NCBI GenBank assembly: GCA_051967755.1
Contig: JBQDYD010000001.1
Coordinates: forward strand, 124,001-188,000
Source: UBA1672 sp051967755
GTDB lineage: Bacteria; Pseudomonadota; Alphaproteobacteria; Micavibrionales; Micavibrionaceae
Length of the DNA: 64,000 bases
Direction: 5' to 3'
The notes beneath the pieces were generated by a model. The model was given only the letters and a program-made list of their open reading frames with translations. It did no database searches and was not told the origin of the DNA. How positions within the stretch are numbered: position 1 is the first letter of the stretch; every line of letters begins with the position of its first letter. Shown here piece by piece: positions 53,401 through 61,459 of this stretch. Made by a program: the position numbers and the translations under genes.

Positions 53401-53531
53401 CCTTCACCGCCATCAACATACGTATCATTGATATAATATTCACCCTCGACTTCAAGAATTTCACCCGTATACGGGTTGATAAAATTCGCAGAGATATATT
53501 CTAATGTGCCCAACACAAAAGTAATTGTCAT
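50415..53531 (-). CDS. RTX/VCBS-type secreted surface protein (1038 aa)
   Basis: A large calcium-binding exoprotein. Residues 105-170 hold a first RTX block of GGxGNDxLx nonapeptides, residues 170-258 a beta-rich region, residues 259-730 four tandem 118-residue modules of the VCBS/cadherin-like kind, residues 731-945 a second RTX set interrupted by a non-repeat segment, and the end ('LEDSGTLITM' preceded by a LxLSDIL motif) is a type I secretion signal. No Sec signal peptide, consistent with ABC-type export. It could be an adhesin or matrix protein; no enzymatic domain is visible. The secretion apparatus is not in the window. Compositional bias to Asp, Gly, Thr and Val is strong. Confidence 0.9.
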   Translation of the reverse strand: MTITFVLGTLEYISANFINPYTGEILEVEGEYYINDTYVDGGEGTADILLGSTHNQFFSLEDPSGTILLENLEVFLMAAGHDIINLASDTVVLGDTEIQMAEGDDIVWANVGDDLIGGSLGNDILNGGPGNDTLNGGADNDILIGWTGNDTLNGGTGQDTLEGGADNDVYMFAPGDGTDIITETSGMDTLVFTDGIILTDLTFAQVGDDLQIDLDVGGLTSAITVTGFYSGDPDLTVETAEFSDGSSFDLLSLLAPPNLGAPDAVDDAISNNASDGIVSGNVMDNDSASPDGGTTVTEVTFDGTTFTVPTDGADLNVVTPNGVLVINNTGAYIYAPYSISPTVASVADEFEYTLTDADGDTDTASFDITTVNDSYDLGEPDAVGDVVSFDVSDGSVTGNVMGNDVASPDAPTLLTEVSFGASSVTVPTDGSNVTIIGDNGVLTINNTGIYSYTPNVIGPTVASVMDQFSYTLGDVDGDTDTATLDITTVNDSYDLGEPDAVNDAVTFNSDDGSVTGDVTGNDVASPDGPTLLTQVTFGVTTVSVPTDGSDVSITGSNGVLTINNSGAYSYSPFPISAVVESVVDTFEYTLGDVDGDLDTATLEITTINDDLNLGDPDAVDDAVSFDYEDGSVTGNVTDNDTDSPDGGTAVSVVAFGGTSVTVPNDGSDVTVTGDHGILTINSTGAYSYSPFAIDSDTASVMDQFEYTLSDVNGDTDTASLDITTLNDINDVINGTSGNDVLSGGAGDDIIDGLGGSDKLLGGEGDDTLLYSNDAIWTSGFVAWNVGAPDAVINGDKVTVAPRYRSHDNFDGGEGTDTLIMGDDDEALFLDDRYSENPDGYNTARIIDIEIIRAGDGDDIVDLTSKQFMYGDVSIYGDGGNDVLWGNAGDDYIEGGTGNDHLDGASGNDTLFGGAGNDRMFGQSGDDTFIVGEGNDKIYTGSGADTIVYNMVDSKSDHVFDFEAGEGDRLDLSDILEGYDALTDAISDFVTVTQQGANTIVSVDVDGGADNFVQIAKLHGVCGLGDAQSLEDSGTLITM
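51342..52757 (-). repeat. Four exact 354-bp tandem modules in the RTX/VCBS gene
   Basis: Unit starts are readable at the codon for the Leu of LGxPDAV: 52757, 52403, 52049 and 51695, each exactly 354 bases apart, giving four in-frame 118-residue modules. Each has a GSVTGNVxxND-type start, a VPTDG turn, an NGVLTINNTGAYSYxP hairpin and ends in DGDTDTATLDITTVND. The copies are diverged at the base level, so they look like old duplications under selection for the frame and length. Confidence 0.9.
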
Positions 53532-53628
53532 TAGCGGTCCCCATTAATCCACACAATATATTATGGTAACAGCGTATTTATTAATATTATGTAAAATTTT
53601 ACGGGTGTTTTTAATATATTTGGTTTTT

Positions 53629-53640
53629 CTTGTATACAAG
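53629..53640. promoter_or_regulatory. 12-base palindrome upstream of the RTX gene
   Basis: CTTGTATACAAG is a perfect palindrome in the AT-rich 139-base gap upstream of the RTX gene and downstream of the ribbon-helix-helix gene. It may be a regulator site for the surface protein; the binder is unknown. Confidence 0.3.
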
Positions 53641-53670
53641 TCAACCTAAGGTATAGAGGGCAATAAATGC

Positions 53671-53961
53671 TTACAATTCCCTTTGGAATTTCTGCAATTT
53701 CTTAATTTTATCCGTTAACATCGCCTTGAGGGCTTCTTTTATATACGGCTCAAAATCTTCATCCCCCTCCCCTGTGTGGGAGATAATCTGGTCATACACC
53801 TTTTTTGTCTCAGGTTGCACTGAAACCGTGATTGTATCATCGCTCATATCGTCATCCACCAGATTACGTATATATCCGCTGATATTTGCATCCATATCCT
53901 TCATCTTCTCATGCTGATCTTTACGGATCATAAGGCTTACGCGCACTAAATCTTTGCTCAT
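53671..53961 (-). CDS. Ribbon-helix-helix-type DNA-binding protein
   Basis: 96 residues from ATG 53961, which has AAGGAG six bases upstream (a frame to 53991 is longer but lacks one). Residues 3-40 have the pattern of a ribbon-helix-helix domain: a basic beta-strand ('VRVSLMIRKDQ'), helix A, a turn at 'NISGYI' and helix B. The second half ('QPETKKVYDQIIS...') is helical and may mediate oligomerisation; it resembles antitoxin-like regulators but no toxin gene adjoins. The downstream neighbour is the RTX gene and the divergent neighbour is the SPFH gene, so it may regulate one or both, or itself. The identification rests on a short motif. Confidence 0.6.
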   Translation of the reverse strand: MSKDLVRVSLMIRKDQHEKMKDMDANISGYIRNLVDDDMSDDTITVSVQPETKKVYDQIISHTGEGDEDFEPYIKEALKAMLTDKIKKLQKFQREL

Positions 53962-54029
53962 CTTTGTCTCCTTCTTGAATATGTATAACACATCACAATT
54001 ATGCTGTATACGATTTATATTGCATAACC

Positions 54030-54047
54030 TTATATAACTTTATATAA
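54030..54047. promoter_or_regulatory. Paired TTATATAA elements in the RHH/SPFH divergent region
   Basis: TTATATAA occurs at 54030-54037 and again at 54040-54047, ten bases (one helical turn) apart, in the 120-base space between the two divergent genes. Paired, phased short repeats are typical of ribbon-helix-helix operators, making this a candidate autoregulatory site. The overall region is highly AT-rich, so chance is possible. Confidence 0.35.
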
Positions 54048-54081
54048 TATTATGTATAAACAATAACAAAAGAGGTTACAA

Positions 54082-54996
54082 ATGTTTGAATTTACAATGG
54101 GCTTTAGCTTTCTTGGCTTTTTATATGCCCTGACGATGATTTACACCGTCAAACAAAGGCAAGAAGCCTTGATTACGTCCTTCGGGAAATACATGTACAC
54201 CCAGCAAAAGCCGGGTTTACGCATCAAGTGGCCATGGCCTTTCAATGTTGTGGAGGCACGTATTTTAACGTCGCTGCAACAGATATCGGACACGCTGGAA
54301 ACAAAAACAAATGATGATTTGTTCGTGCGTCTGCCGATTACGACACAGTTTTTTATCAGGGACACGGCGCGGTTTTATTTTGATAACCAAGAACCGATCC
54401 TTCAGATTTCAAAATTGGTAAATGCGGAAGTGCGTAAATATACATCCAGCAAGGATTTCCAAGCGCTTTATGATGAGCGTGATGAGATCAGCGACGTTGT
54501 GATTGACGCATTAAAGGAGCAAATCGATGACTATGGCGTGGTATTGCACCGTATTATCATTGATGAACCCGAAGCACCCAAAAGTGTTGAGGAGGCCTTT
54601 AATAAGGTGCGCGCATCTGAACGATTAAAAGATGCCGCCAAGAATGAAGCCGATGCAGACTTTATCAGACGCGTAAAAGCCGCCGAAGCGGATAAGGAAA
54701 GAAACATCCTGATCGGTGAAGGTGTCGCGGGCTTCCGTAAGAAAATCGCAGATGGTTATGGTGAATTACGCCATATGCTGGTCGAACAAGGTGTAGACAC
54801 TGAAAATGCAGACCGTTTCATGAGAGATGCGATGCATATGGATACATTGCGTGATATTGGCGACCAAGGAAACATGGTTATCGTGACCGAATCCGGAATG
54901 GATAAGGATGACACCCTGACCAACCTGTTAAAATATAGAAATATATTATCAGGTGACCTTCCGCAGACCGGCAAAGCCGCGAACCAAGCGCAATAA
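54082..54996 (+). CDS. SPFH/band-7 domain protein (stomatin/prohibitin-like)
   Basis: 304 residues. One N-terminal transmembrane helix (about 5-22) is followed by the band-7 domain: 'VKQRQEALITSFGKYMYTQQKPGLRIKWPWPF' across 25-56, 'TKTNDDLFVRLPITTQFFI', and the long coiled helix 'EAFNKVRASERLKDAAKNEADADFIRRVKAAEADKE' (about 172-207). SPFH proteins form ring-like scaffolds at membranes and often associate with proteases or lipid-organising functions. A good GAGG precedes the start. It is monocistronic (hairpin downstream) and divergent from the RHH gene. Confidence 0.88.
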   Translation: MFEFTMGFSFLGFLYALTMIYTVKQRQEALITSFGKYMYTQQKPGLRIKWPWPFNVVEARILTSLQQISDTLETKTNDDLFVRLPITTQFFIRDTARFYFDNQEPILQISKLVNAEVRKYTSSKDFQALYDERDEISDVVIDALKEQIDDYGVVLHRIIIDEPEAPKSVEEAFNKVRASERLKDAAKNEADADFIRRVKAAEADKERNILIGEGVAGFRKKIADGYGELRHMLVEQGVDTENADRFMRDAMHMDTLRDIGDQGNMVIVTESGMDKDDTLTNLLKYRNILSGDLPQTGKAANQAQ

Positions 54997-55009
54997 ACTT
55001 TACCCCCAC

Positions 55010-55040
55010 GATGTGTGCCTTCCCCACAAAGGCGCACATC
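55010..55040 (+). terminator. Hairpin after the SPFH gene
   Basis: GATGTGTGCC, 11-base loop, GGCGCACATC makes a ten-base stem (one T-G wobble) 14 bases after the stop codon. The following T-run is weak (TCCGATTTC), so it may be a weak or factor-assisted terminator. The remaining gap to 55214 contains an 11-base direct repeat AACAAACATAC at 55051 and 55076, otherwise nothing clear. Confidence 0.5.
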
Positions 55041-55214
55041 TCCGATTTCTAACAAACATACAAATTTCGCAGAACAACAAACATACTGTCAGATACAAAA
55101 AGAGCGTGGTACAATTCTTCCCACGATAGAAATACTTTATTAAGCATCACTGCGTATTATCTAATAAAAAAACCCTCCCTTCTGTGTTTTCAATATAAAG
55201 GTAATAACGTTCTT

Positions 55215-57947
55215 ATGATTCAAAAAGCATTATCAATGACCGCTATAATGCTTGGCCTGATCGTCATGATCGGGTGGTATCTTCGCCTTGACGTTTTGAT
55301 ACAAGTACACCCACATTTTGCGCCTATGCAATTCAACACGGCTCTTGGGTTTTTTATATGTGGCTTGGGTTTGCTCTCTATTACATACAATAAACAAAAG
55401 ACAGGCCTTGTTCTCGGGGCTTTGATTTCGACCCTAAGCCTAACCACAATCATACAGTATATATTTAACGTTGATCTTGGGATCGATGCCATTTTTAACG
55501 ACCCCTATATTCTGACACGCACCTCACACCCGGGGCGTATGGCACCCAATACCGCGTTTTGCTTTTCGTTATGCGGCTTTGCCCTGATACTGGCGCAAAT
55601 GAAACGGTCGATCATGTTTACCCTCGGGATAACGATTTTATTTATCGCTCTATTATCCTTATGCGGGTATTTAATCCAAGCAGAAGATTTATACGGTTGG
55701 GGTAACCTGACCCGTATGGCGATTCATACATCATTGGGATTTGTATTTCTTGGGAGCGCGTTACTACTACAAAGCCTGAGTAAAAATTCCGATTTGCACG
55801 CAAATCTATGGGATCTTGTCCCCCAAGCCGCAACAACCGTATTCTGCGTTATGACGCTCTTGGCCTTTTCCGCATTTACCGAGCAAACCAGAAAGCACAA
55901 TGAATCATATTTTGAGACATTGGTGATAGAAACACACGAAGCCATAAAACAACGATATGCGTTATATGAAGAGAGCTTAATCAGTGGCCTCGGCTTATAT
56001 TATGCCTCTGAATCCGTTGAAAGACATGAATGGGAAAAATACGTCGTAACGTTAAATATTGACAGAACCATGCCCGGCATCAACGGGATCGGATATATAG
56101 ATTACGTAAAAAATACACACCTGCCCGAATACCTCAAAACAGTACGCGCGGATAATGCCCCCGATTTCACCAACCACCCCGAAACCGCGTTCAACGATAA
56201 ATTCATCATTAAATATATTGAACCTGTGTCCGCCAACAAAGAAGCCGTCGGCCTTGACATCGGATTTGAAAAAAACCGACGCGAAGCGGCAGAGCGCGCG
56301 CGTGACAGCGGAACAACCACGATTACAAAGAAAATACTCTTGGTGCAGGACAACCAAAAGCAAGCAGGGTTCTTATATCTAATCCCCGTTTACAAAACCA
56401 AAATGACACCTGAAACGGTCAAAGAACGAAGACAGCAATTACAAGGCTGGGTGTATGCACCATTTATCGGGTCAAATTTCTTCAAAGACATAAACAGCTT
56501 TAATAACCATCAACTCGACTTCACGGTGTATGACGGCGATGATATTACAAACCAAGACATCATTTACACAAGCGGTCAAAAAACCGTTCATGGCAAAAAT
56601 AAAAATATTCTGAACATGCGTACGGTCCTGAACTTCGCCGGCAGCGAATGGACAATCTTATGGTGTGCAAACAACGCGTACACCCCGCCCGCGGGTATGA
56701 TACTAAGCTATGCGCTTCTTATATTAGGCCTGTGCTTTTCTGTTGCTCTCTTCTTTATTCTGGATAACCTGATCCATAAAAACAGTGAAATTACCCGGCG
56801 CGTTGAGGAGCAAACCGCCCGCCTGAAAGAGGCATCCGAATTTCGAAGAATAATCGGTAACACCATACCTGATTATTTATTTGTGAAAGATGAAGAGTTC
56901 CGAATTGTCGAAGCGAATGACACTTTTCTAACGCTATATCCTGACAAAACCAGAGAAGAAATAATCGGCAGAACCATGCTGGAGGGGCATGACAAAAAAG
57001 AGGCTGAAGAGTTTCTGGAGAATGACAAAAAGGCCTTTAAAAAAGGATATTCAGGAGTCGAAGAAACAATTAAATTTCCTGACGGAACGACACGAACTCT
57101 TTTCACAAAAAAGGTACGGTTTCAAAATGCCTCGGGCCAACCCTTCATCCTTGGTATTGCACAGGACATCACGGCCGCAAAAAAAGCGAAAGAACAAATT
57201 TTAAAAACAAACAAAGAGCTGGAACGCTCTAATATCGAATTACAAAGATTTGCCCAAATCGCTTCGCATGACCTGCAAGAACCCTTACGAAAAATCACAA
57301 GTTTTATAAATGAATTAGAAGAACATCTGGAAGACCAACTGGATGAAGATGCGCGTTTTTACATGAAATTTATTCGCGGCGGCGCAGACCAAATGCACAA
57401 TCTTGTGAAAGGGTTATTACAATATTCCACCGTCAACAAAAACAAACCCGATATTCAAAAAATCGATACCAATGAAGTTATAAAAATTGCGATTGATAAC
57501 CTAAGCGAAAGCATCAAAGAAACCGGCGCAGAAATTACATATGATACATTACCGACCGTCTATTATGACCGTGTAATGCTGACACAAATTTTCCAGAACT
57601 TGATTGGGAATGCCATCAAATACAAATCGGAAAAAACGCCAAAAATCACAATATCGGCGGAAAAGCTTGCGGATTGTTGGGAATTTTCAGTCGATGACAA
57701 CGGTATGGGCATGGAAGAAAAATATCTTGATCGAATCTTTGATATGTTTCAACGTTTACATCGTAAAGAAGACATTCCGGGAACCGGAATTGGTTTATCT
57801 CTATGCCAAAAAATCGTGGAACGTTATGGCGGAATTATATGGGTAGAGTCAGAACCTGAAAAAGGCTCAACATTTATATTCACGATACCGACAAAAAAGA
57901 AATACGTCGTATCAGCAGCATCAGGATATTTAGGGGAAGGAATTTAA
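55215..57947 (+). CDS. CHASE-PAS hybrid-less histidine kinase, phytochrome-type HisKA
   Basis: 910 residues. Several N-terminal transmembrane helices (about 5-25, 38-56, 64-82, 110-128, 132-152, 170-186, 203-220) precede a periplasmic CHASE sensor (about 225-495) and a further helix near 500. A PAS domain (about 545-665) follows; then the dimerisation domain with phospho-acceptor His685 in 'ASHDLQEPLRKI', the wording found in bacteriophytochrome-type kinases whose partners are single-domain receivers, and a full HATPase ('NLIGNAIKY', 'DNGMGM', 'GTGIGLSL'). No receiver domain of its own. Two single-domain response regulators follow, the first two bases after its stop codon. The ligand of the CHASE domain is not known. 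Confidence 0.9.
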   Translation: MIQKALSMTAIMLGLIVMIGWYLRLDVLIQVHPHFAPMQFNTALGFFICGLGLLSITYNKQKTGLVLGALISTLSLTTIIQYIFNVDLGIDAIFNDPYILTRTSHPGRMAPNTAFCFSLCGFALILAQMKRSIMFTLGITILFIALLSLCGYLIQAEDLYGWGNLTRMAIHTSLGFVFLGSALLLQSLSKNSDLHANLWDLVPQAATTVFCVMTLLAFSAFTEQTRKHNESYFETLVIETHEAIKQRYALYEESLISGLGLYYASESVERHEWEKYVVTLNIDRTMPGINGIGYIDYVKNTHLPEYLKTVRADNAPDFTNHPETAFNDKFIIKYIEPVSANKEAVGLDIGFEKNRREAAERARDSGTTTITKKILLVQDNQKQAGFLYLIPVYKTKMTPETVKERRQQLQGWVYAPFIGSNFFKDINSFNNHQLDFTVYDGDDITNQDIIYTSGQKTVHGKNKNILNMRTVLNFAGSEWTILWCANNAYTPPAGMILSYALLILGLCFSVALFFILDNLIHKNSEITRRVEEQTARLKEASEFRRIIGNTIPDYLFVKDEEFRIVEANDTFLTLYPDKTREEIIGRTMLEGHDKKEAEEFLENDKKAFKKGYSGVEETIKFPDGTTRTLFTKKVRFQNASGQPFILGIAQDITAAKKAKEQILKTNKELERSNIELQRFAQIASHDLQEPLRKITSFINELEEHLEDQLDEDARFYMKFIRGGADQMHNLVKGLLQYSTVNKNKPDIQKIDTNEVIKIAIDNLSESIKETGAEITYDTLPTVYYDRVMLTQIFQNLIGNAIKYKSEKTPKITISAEKLADCWEFSVDDNGMGMEEKYLDRIFDMFQRLHRKEDIPGTGIGLSLCQKIVERYGGIIWVESEPEKGSTFIFTIPTKKKYVVSAASGYLGEGI

Positions 57948-57949
57948 TT

Positions 57950-58351
57950 ATGATCAACATTCTTCTGATAGAAGACGACGAAGGCGATATTTTTCTTATT
58001 AAGAAAACGATTAAAAAAGCGCATATGAAAAGCAACATTATCGTCGTTACAGCAGGCGATGAGGCCCTTCATGTTTTAAAGCAACAACAACATGAGATTG
58101 ACTTCATCATTACCGATATTAATATGCCCCGAATGAACGGGCATGAATTCTTAGCCGAAGTCCAAAAAGATGATGAATTGAAAAAAATTCCGATCGCTGT
58201 TCTCACCAACTCTTGGGAATCAGAAGATTACGTTAAATCAATGGAGCTGGATGCCGTATCATGTCTTCCAAAGCCGCTTGATGAAAAAAAGTTGAAAAAA
58301 ATTCTTAATTCTATGGTCGAATTCTGGAAAAATGCAGATAATATCGATTAA
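57950..58351 (+). CDS. Single-domain response regulator (Rcp-like), first copy
   Basis: 133 residues consisting of one receiver domain. The acidic pocket (Glu8, Asp9, Asp10), phospho-acceptor Asp56 in 'IITDINMPRMNG', the Thr in 'VLTNS' and the Lys in 'LPKPLD' are all present. With no output domain it must act on another protein, as Rcp1-type partners of phytochrome kinases do. It begins two bases after the CHASE kinase, so it is translationally coupled to its probable cognate kinase. Confidence 0.93.
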   Translation: MINILLIEDDEGDIFLIKKTIKKAHMKSNIIVVTAGDEALHVLKQQQHEIDFIITDINMPRMNGHEFLAEVQKDDELKKIPIAVLTNSWESEDYVKSMELDAVSCLPKPLDEKKLKKILNSMVEFWKNADNID

Positions 58352-58406
58352 AGAAAGCAACACCACGAAAACAACCCTATTCCATAGATAAAAAAGGCCC
58401 CATATT

Positions 58407-58808
58407 TTGATTAACATTCTACTCGCAGAAGATGATGAAGGTGATATTTTCTTAATCAAGAAAACATTCAAAAGCGCATATTTTGAAAATGAATTACACA
58501 TTGTTCACAATGGTGAAGAAGCGCTGGATTACCTTCGCAACAATGATAAGCCCAAAATAGACTTTGTCATCACCGACCTCAACATGCCCAAAATGAGCGG
58601 GCATGAGTTTTTAGATCAGGTCAGGCAAGATGAACGCCTGCGCAAAATTCCCATCGCGGTTTTAACAAACTCTCAAGATATTGAGGATTACTCCCAAACA
58701 TATCAATTAGAAGGCGTGATATGCCAAACAAAGCCGCTTGATCAAAGAAAAATAAACGAAATCATTAAGGCGATTGAAGAGTTCTGGATTAAGAAAACAA
58801 ATATCTAA
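58407..58808 (+). CDS. Single-domain response regulator (Rcp-like), second copy
   Basis: 133 residues, the same length as its upstream paralogue and alike throughout ('NILLxEDDEGDIFLIKKT' opening, 'TDxNMPxMxGHEF' core). Phospho-acceptor Asp57 and the conserved 'VLTNS' and 'TKPLD' are intact. The start is a TTG at 58407 with AAGG eight bases upstream; the protein aligns end to end with the first copy from there. A recent tandem duplication is the simplest reading. Together they could branch or buffer the signal of one kinase. Confidence 0.9.
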   Translation: MINILLAEDDEGDIFLIKKTFKSAYFENELHIVHNGEEALDYLRNNDKPKIDFVITDLNMPKMSGHEFLDQVRQDERLRKIPIAVLTNSQDIEDYSQTYQLEGVICQTKPLDQRKINEIIKAIEEFWIKKTNI

Positions 58809-58840
58809 GAAAAATCTTAATTACGCTAGATAATAAGAAA

Positions 58841-58886
58841 CTATTTCTCTACATTGTGCGAAATAGAGTGCAGAGCTATCTCTGCA
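58841..58886. promoter_or_regulatory. Two adjacent hairpins ahead of the ABC exporter genes
   Basis: CTATTTC (58841) pairs with GAAATAG (58860) and, immediately after, TGCAGAG-CTAT-CTCTGCA (58869-58886) forms a seven-base stem with a four-base loop. They lie between the second response regulator and the ABC ATPase start at 58910. They could be a weak terminator pair or a leader structure; no riboswitch class is recognisable. Confidence 0.35.
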
Positions 58887-58909
58887 AAAACTAAAGAGCA
58901 CATATAATT

Positions 58910-59833
58910 ATGAAACCGGCAATTTCCGTTCAAACATTACATAAAACATACGGCAATGACTTTACAGCATTAGACGGTGTCAGCCTGGAAGTAAAGAAAG
59001 GCGAGATTTTCGCGCTTTTAGGGCCTAACGGAGCAGGAAAGACAACACTTATAAGCTGCGTTTGCGGTATTACAAACCCAACACAAGGCACCATCGAAGT
59101 TTTTGGACATGATCACGCAAAGCAATACAGAAAAGCGCGCCAATCAATAGGTCTGGTTCCACAAGAATTAACCACAGCCGTGTTTGAAACCGTATGGGAT
59201 ACAGTGACATTCACAAGAGGCCTGTTCGGCAAGCCGCCAAAACCTGAATACATTGAGAGCCTTCTTAAAAACCTGTCATTATGGGACAAAAAAGACACAC
59301 AAATCAGAATGCTGTCAGGGGGCATGAAACGCCGCGTTATGATTGCCAAGGCGTTATCGCATGAACCGGACATCTTATTTTTGGATGAACCCACCGCGGG
59401 CGTGGACGTGGAATTGAGAAAATCTATGTGGGCGCAGGTTCATAAGCTTAAAGAAACAGGCGTGACCATTATTCTGACGACACATTATTTAGAAGAAGCA
59501 GAAGAGATGGCAGACCGCATTGCCGTTATTAACAAAGGCAAGCTCATCGTCATTGACGACAAAACCACCCTGATGAAAAAAATGGGTAAAAAAGAACTTG
59601 TACTTGATCTGTATAAGCCACTTGAAAACGTACCCGATGCGTTCAAAGACTTTGATCTTCAACTCTCTGACGACGGATTACAGCTTGTATATATCTATGA
59701 TCCGGCGCGCGAAGATAACGGAGTGGTCAGCTTGCTCGATCTTTTGCGCGAAAATACGATCAAATGTAAAGACTTCAACACCAGACAAAGCTCACTCGAA
59801 GATATCTTCGTAAAGTTAGTGGAGGATTCATGA
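58910..59833 (+). CDS. ABC transporter ATP-binding protein, YadG type
   Basis: 307 residues. Walker A 'GPNGAGKTTL', the signature 'MLSGGMKRR', Walker B 'ILFLDEPTAGVD' and the H-loop 'LTTHYLEEAEE' are complete. The length, 'RMLSGGMKRRVMIAKAL' and 'AGVDVELRKSMW' are very close to E. coli YadG, an ABC-2-type exporter ATPase of undefined substrate. It overlaps the permease gene by four bases (ATGA), so the two are coupled. Confidence 0.93.
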   Translation: MKPAISVQTLHKTYGNDFTALDGVSLEVKKGEIFALLGPNGAGKTTLISCVCGITNPTQGTIEVFGHDHAKQYRKARQSIGLVPQELTTAVFETVWDTVTFTRGLFGKPPKPEYIESLLKNLSLWDKKDTQIRMLSGGMKRRVMIAKALSHEPDILFLDEPTAGVDVELRKSMWAQVHKLKETGVTIILTTHYLEEAEEMADRIAVINKGKLIVIDDKTTLMKKMGKKELVLDLYKPLENVPDAFKDFDLQLSDDGLQLVYIYDPAREDNGVVSLLDLLRENTIKCKDFNTRQSSLEDIFVKLVEDS

Positions 59834-60591
59834 ACTTCAGAGGCATAGCAGCAATTTACAAATACGAAATGGCACGCGCCAGACGTACTGTGGGGCAAAG
59901 CATTTTGTCACCTGTCATTTCCACGGTTTTATATTTTATCGTTTTCGGGTCGGCTATCGGTTCCCGCATTGACGCGGTCGATGGCGTAAATTATGGCGCG
60001 TTTATTGTACCCGGCCTGGTTATGTTAACGATCCTTAGCCAAAGCATATCAAACGCATCTTTTGGGATATATTTCCCGCGTTTTAGCGGCACGATCTACG
60101 AAATTTTATCTGCGCCACTGTCCTTTTTAGAGGTCGCAATCGGATTTGTAGGCGCCGCAGCGACAAAGTCGATAATAGTAGGCTCTATTGTTTTAATCAC
60201 CGCAGGCTTCTTTGTCCCGCTCGAGATTCAACATCCGTTTATGATGTTATTTTTTCTGGTGCTGACTTGTATTACCTTTAGTTTGCTGGGATTTATTATC
60301 GGCGTGTGGGCAGACGGGTTTGAGAAATTACAACTGATTCCGCTTTTAATTGTTACCCCCCTGACATTTTTGGGCGGTAGTTTTTATTCCATCGACATGT
60401 TGCCGCCTTTCTGGCAGCAAGTATCCTTGCTAAACCCTGTCGTATATTTAGTCAGCGGATTCCGCTGGAGCTTTTATGAAAGTTCAGATGTCAGCGTATT
60501 TACCAGCATCACAATGATACTTATCTTTTTAACGATATGTATTTGTATCGTCGGCTGGATCTTTAAAACCGGCTATAGATTAAAAAGCTGA
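59830..60591 (+). CDS. ABC-2 transporter permease, YadH type
   Basis: 253 residues with six helices and the ABC-2 motif region 'LIVTPLTFLGGSFYSIDMLPPFWQ' (about residues 175-198), plus the N-terminal cytoplasmic 'YKYEMARARRTVGQSILSPVI' segment. Size and gene order match YadH, the partner of YadG. The exported substrate is unknown. The location next to a methyltransferase and glycosyltransferases might hint at a glycolipid or polysaccharide precursor, but YadGH-like pairs are also found without such neighbours. Confidence 0.92.
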   Translation: MNFRGIAAIYKYEMARARRTVGQSILSPVISTVLYFIVFGSAIGSRIDAVDGVNYGAFIVPGLVMLTILSQSISNASFGIYFPRFSGTIYEILSAPLSFLEVAIGFVGAAATKSIIVGSIVLITAGFFVPLEIQHPFMMLFFLVLTCITFSLLGFIIGVWADGFEKLQLIPLLIVTPLTFLGGSFYSIDMLPPFWQQVSLLNPVVYLVSGFRWSFYESSDVSVFTSITMILIFLTICICIVGWIFKTGYRLKS

Positions 60592-60721
60592 TTTTTAAAA
60601 ACTCACTGCTAAGGCCAGCCCAGCATGGGATACATAGTGCGGAAATATTTTTAACTATTGTGAAGATAAATCGAATTCTATAGTCTTGCGCTTTAAATAT
60701 TATGTTTCAGAAAGAAAAAAT

Positions 60722-61459
60722 ATGAGCGACTCTATTAAGAAACTTCTTCGGGATATCGGCATATATAAACAAGTACGCTGGTTGTATTTACGAGGTAGTG
60801 CATTAGCTTGGCGCTTTTACTATTTCGTCACAAAGAAACAAGATGGAATAATAAACGACTACCTAGGATCAAATGAAGTTCGCAAAATTCATTTAGGCTG
60901 CGGTAACAATATACTTAATGGATGGCTCAACACAGATTTAATCCCCACATCAAAACGCATTCGCCTAAATGTTTCAAAAACATACCCTTTTGATGACGGC
61001 ACGTTTGATTACGCTTATTCTGAACACGTAATCGAACACCTCCCCTACACAGTCGGACGCGCAATGATAAGTGAAGCATTTCGCGTTTTAAAACCAGGTG
61101 GCGTTATTAGAATTTCCACTCCGGACCTTAAGTTCCTTATTGCCCTATACGAAGATGACAAAAAGGATATCCACGAAAAATACATAAAATGGAATGCTGA
61201 AAACTTCATCGGTGATGAAGCACCGCATGATGGAATATCTGTTTTTAATAACTACGTTCGGGATTGGGGGCATGTCTATATTTATGATGAAGAGTCTCTG
61301 TCAAGAATGTTCAAAGAGATCGGGTTCACAGATATTAAAGCTGTTAAAATTAACGAAAGTGAGCACGATCACTTACAAAACCTTGAACATGAAACACGTC
61401 ACCCAGAAGGATTCTTACAACTGGAAACAATGACAATAGAAGGCACAAAACCCGCTTAA
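60722..61459 (+). CDS. Class I SAM-dependent methyltransferase
   Basis: About 245 residues from ATG 60722. The SAM-binding motif is 'KIHLGCGNNILNGWLNTD' and the post-I region 'YPFDDGTFDYAYSEHVIEHL', with 'EAFRVLKPGGVIRISTPDLKF' (residues 119-139), the standard Methyltransf_11 layout. The 'VLKPGGVIRISTPD' wording and the neighbouring glycosyltransferases suggest sugar or glycan methylation. The N-terminal ~55 residues are basic and could attach to the membrane. It ends convergently on a glycosyltransferase gene with a four-base overlap at TTAA. Confidence 0.87.
   Translation: MSDSIKKLLRDIGIYKQVRWLYLRGSALAWRFYYFVTKKQDGIINDYLGSNEVRKIHLGCGNNILNGWLNTDLIPTSKRIRLNVSKTYPFDDGTFDYAYSEHVIEHLPYTVGRAMISEAFRVLKPGGVIRISTPDLKFLIALYEDDKKDIHEKYIKWNAENFIGDEAPHDGISVFNNYVRDWGHVYIYDEESLSRMFKEIGFTDIKAVKINESEHDHLQNLEHETRHPEGFLQLETMTIEGTKPA

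Noticed and set aside
53671..53961. Toxin-antitoxin pair
   Set aside because: The RHH protein could be an antitoxin, but no small toxin gene adjoins it on either side.
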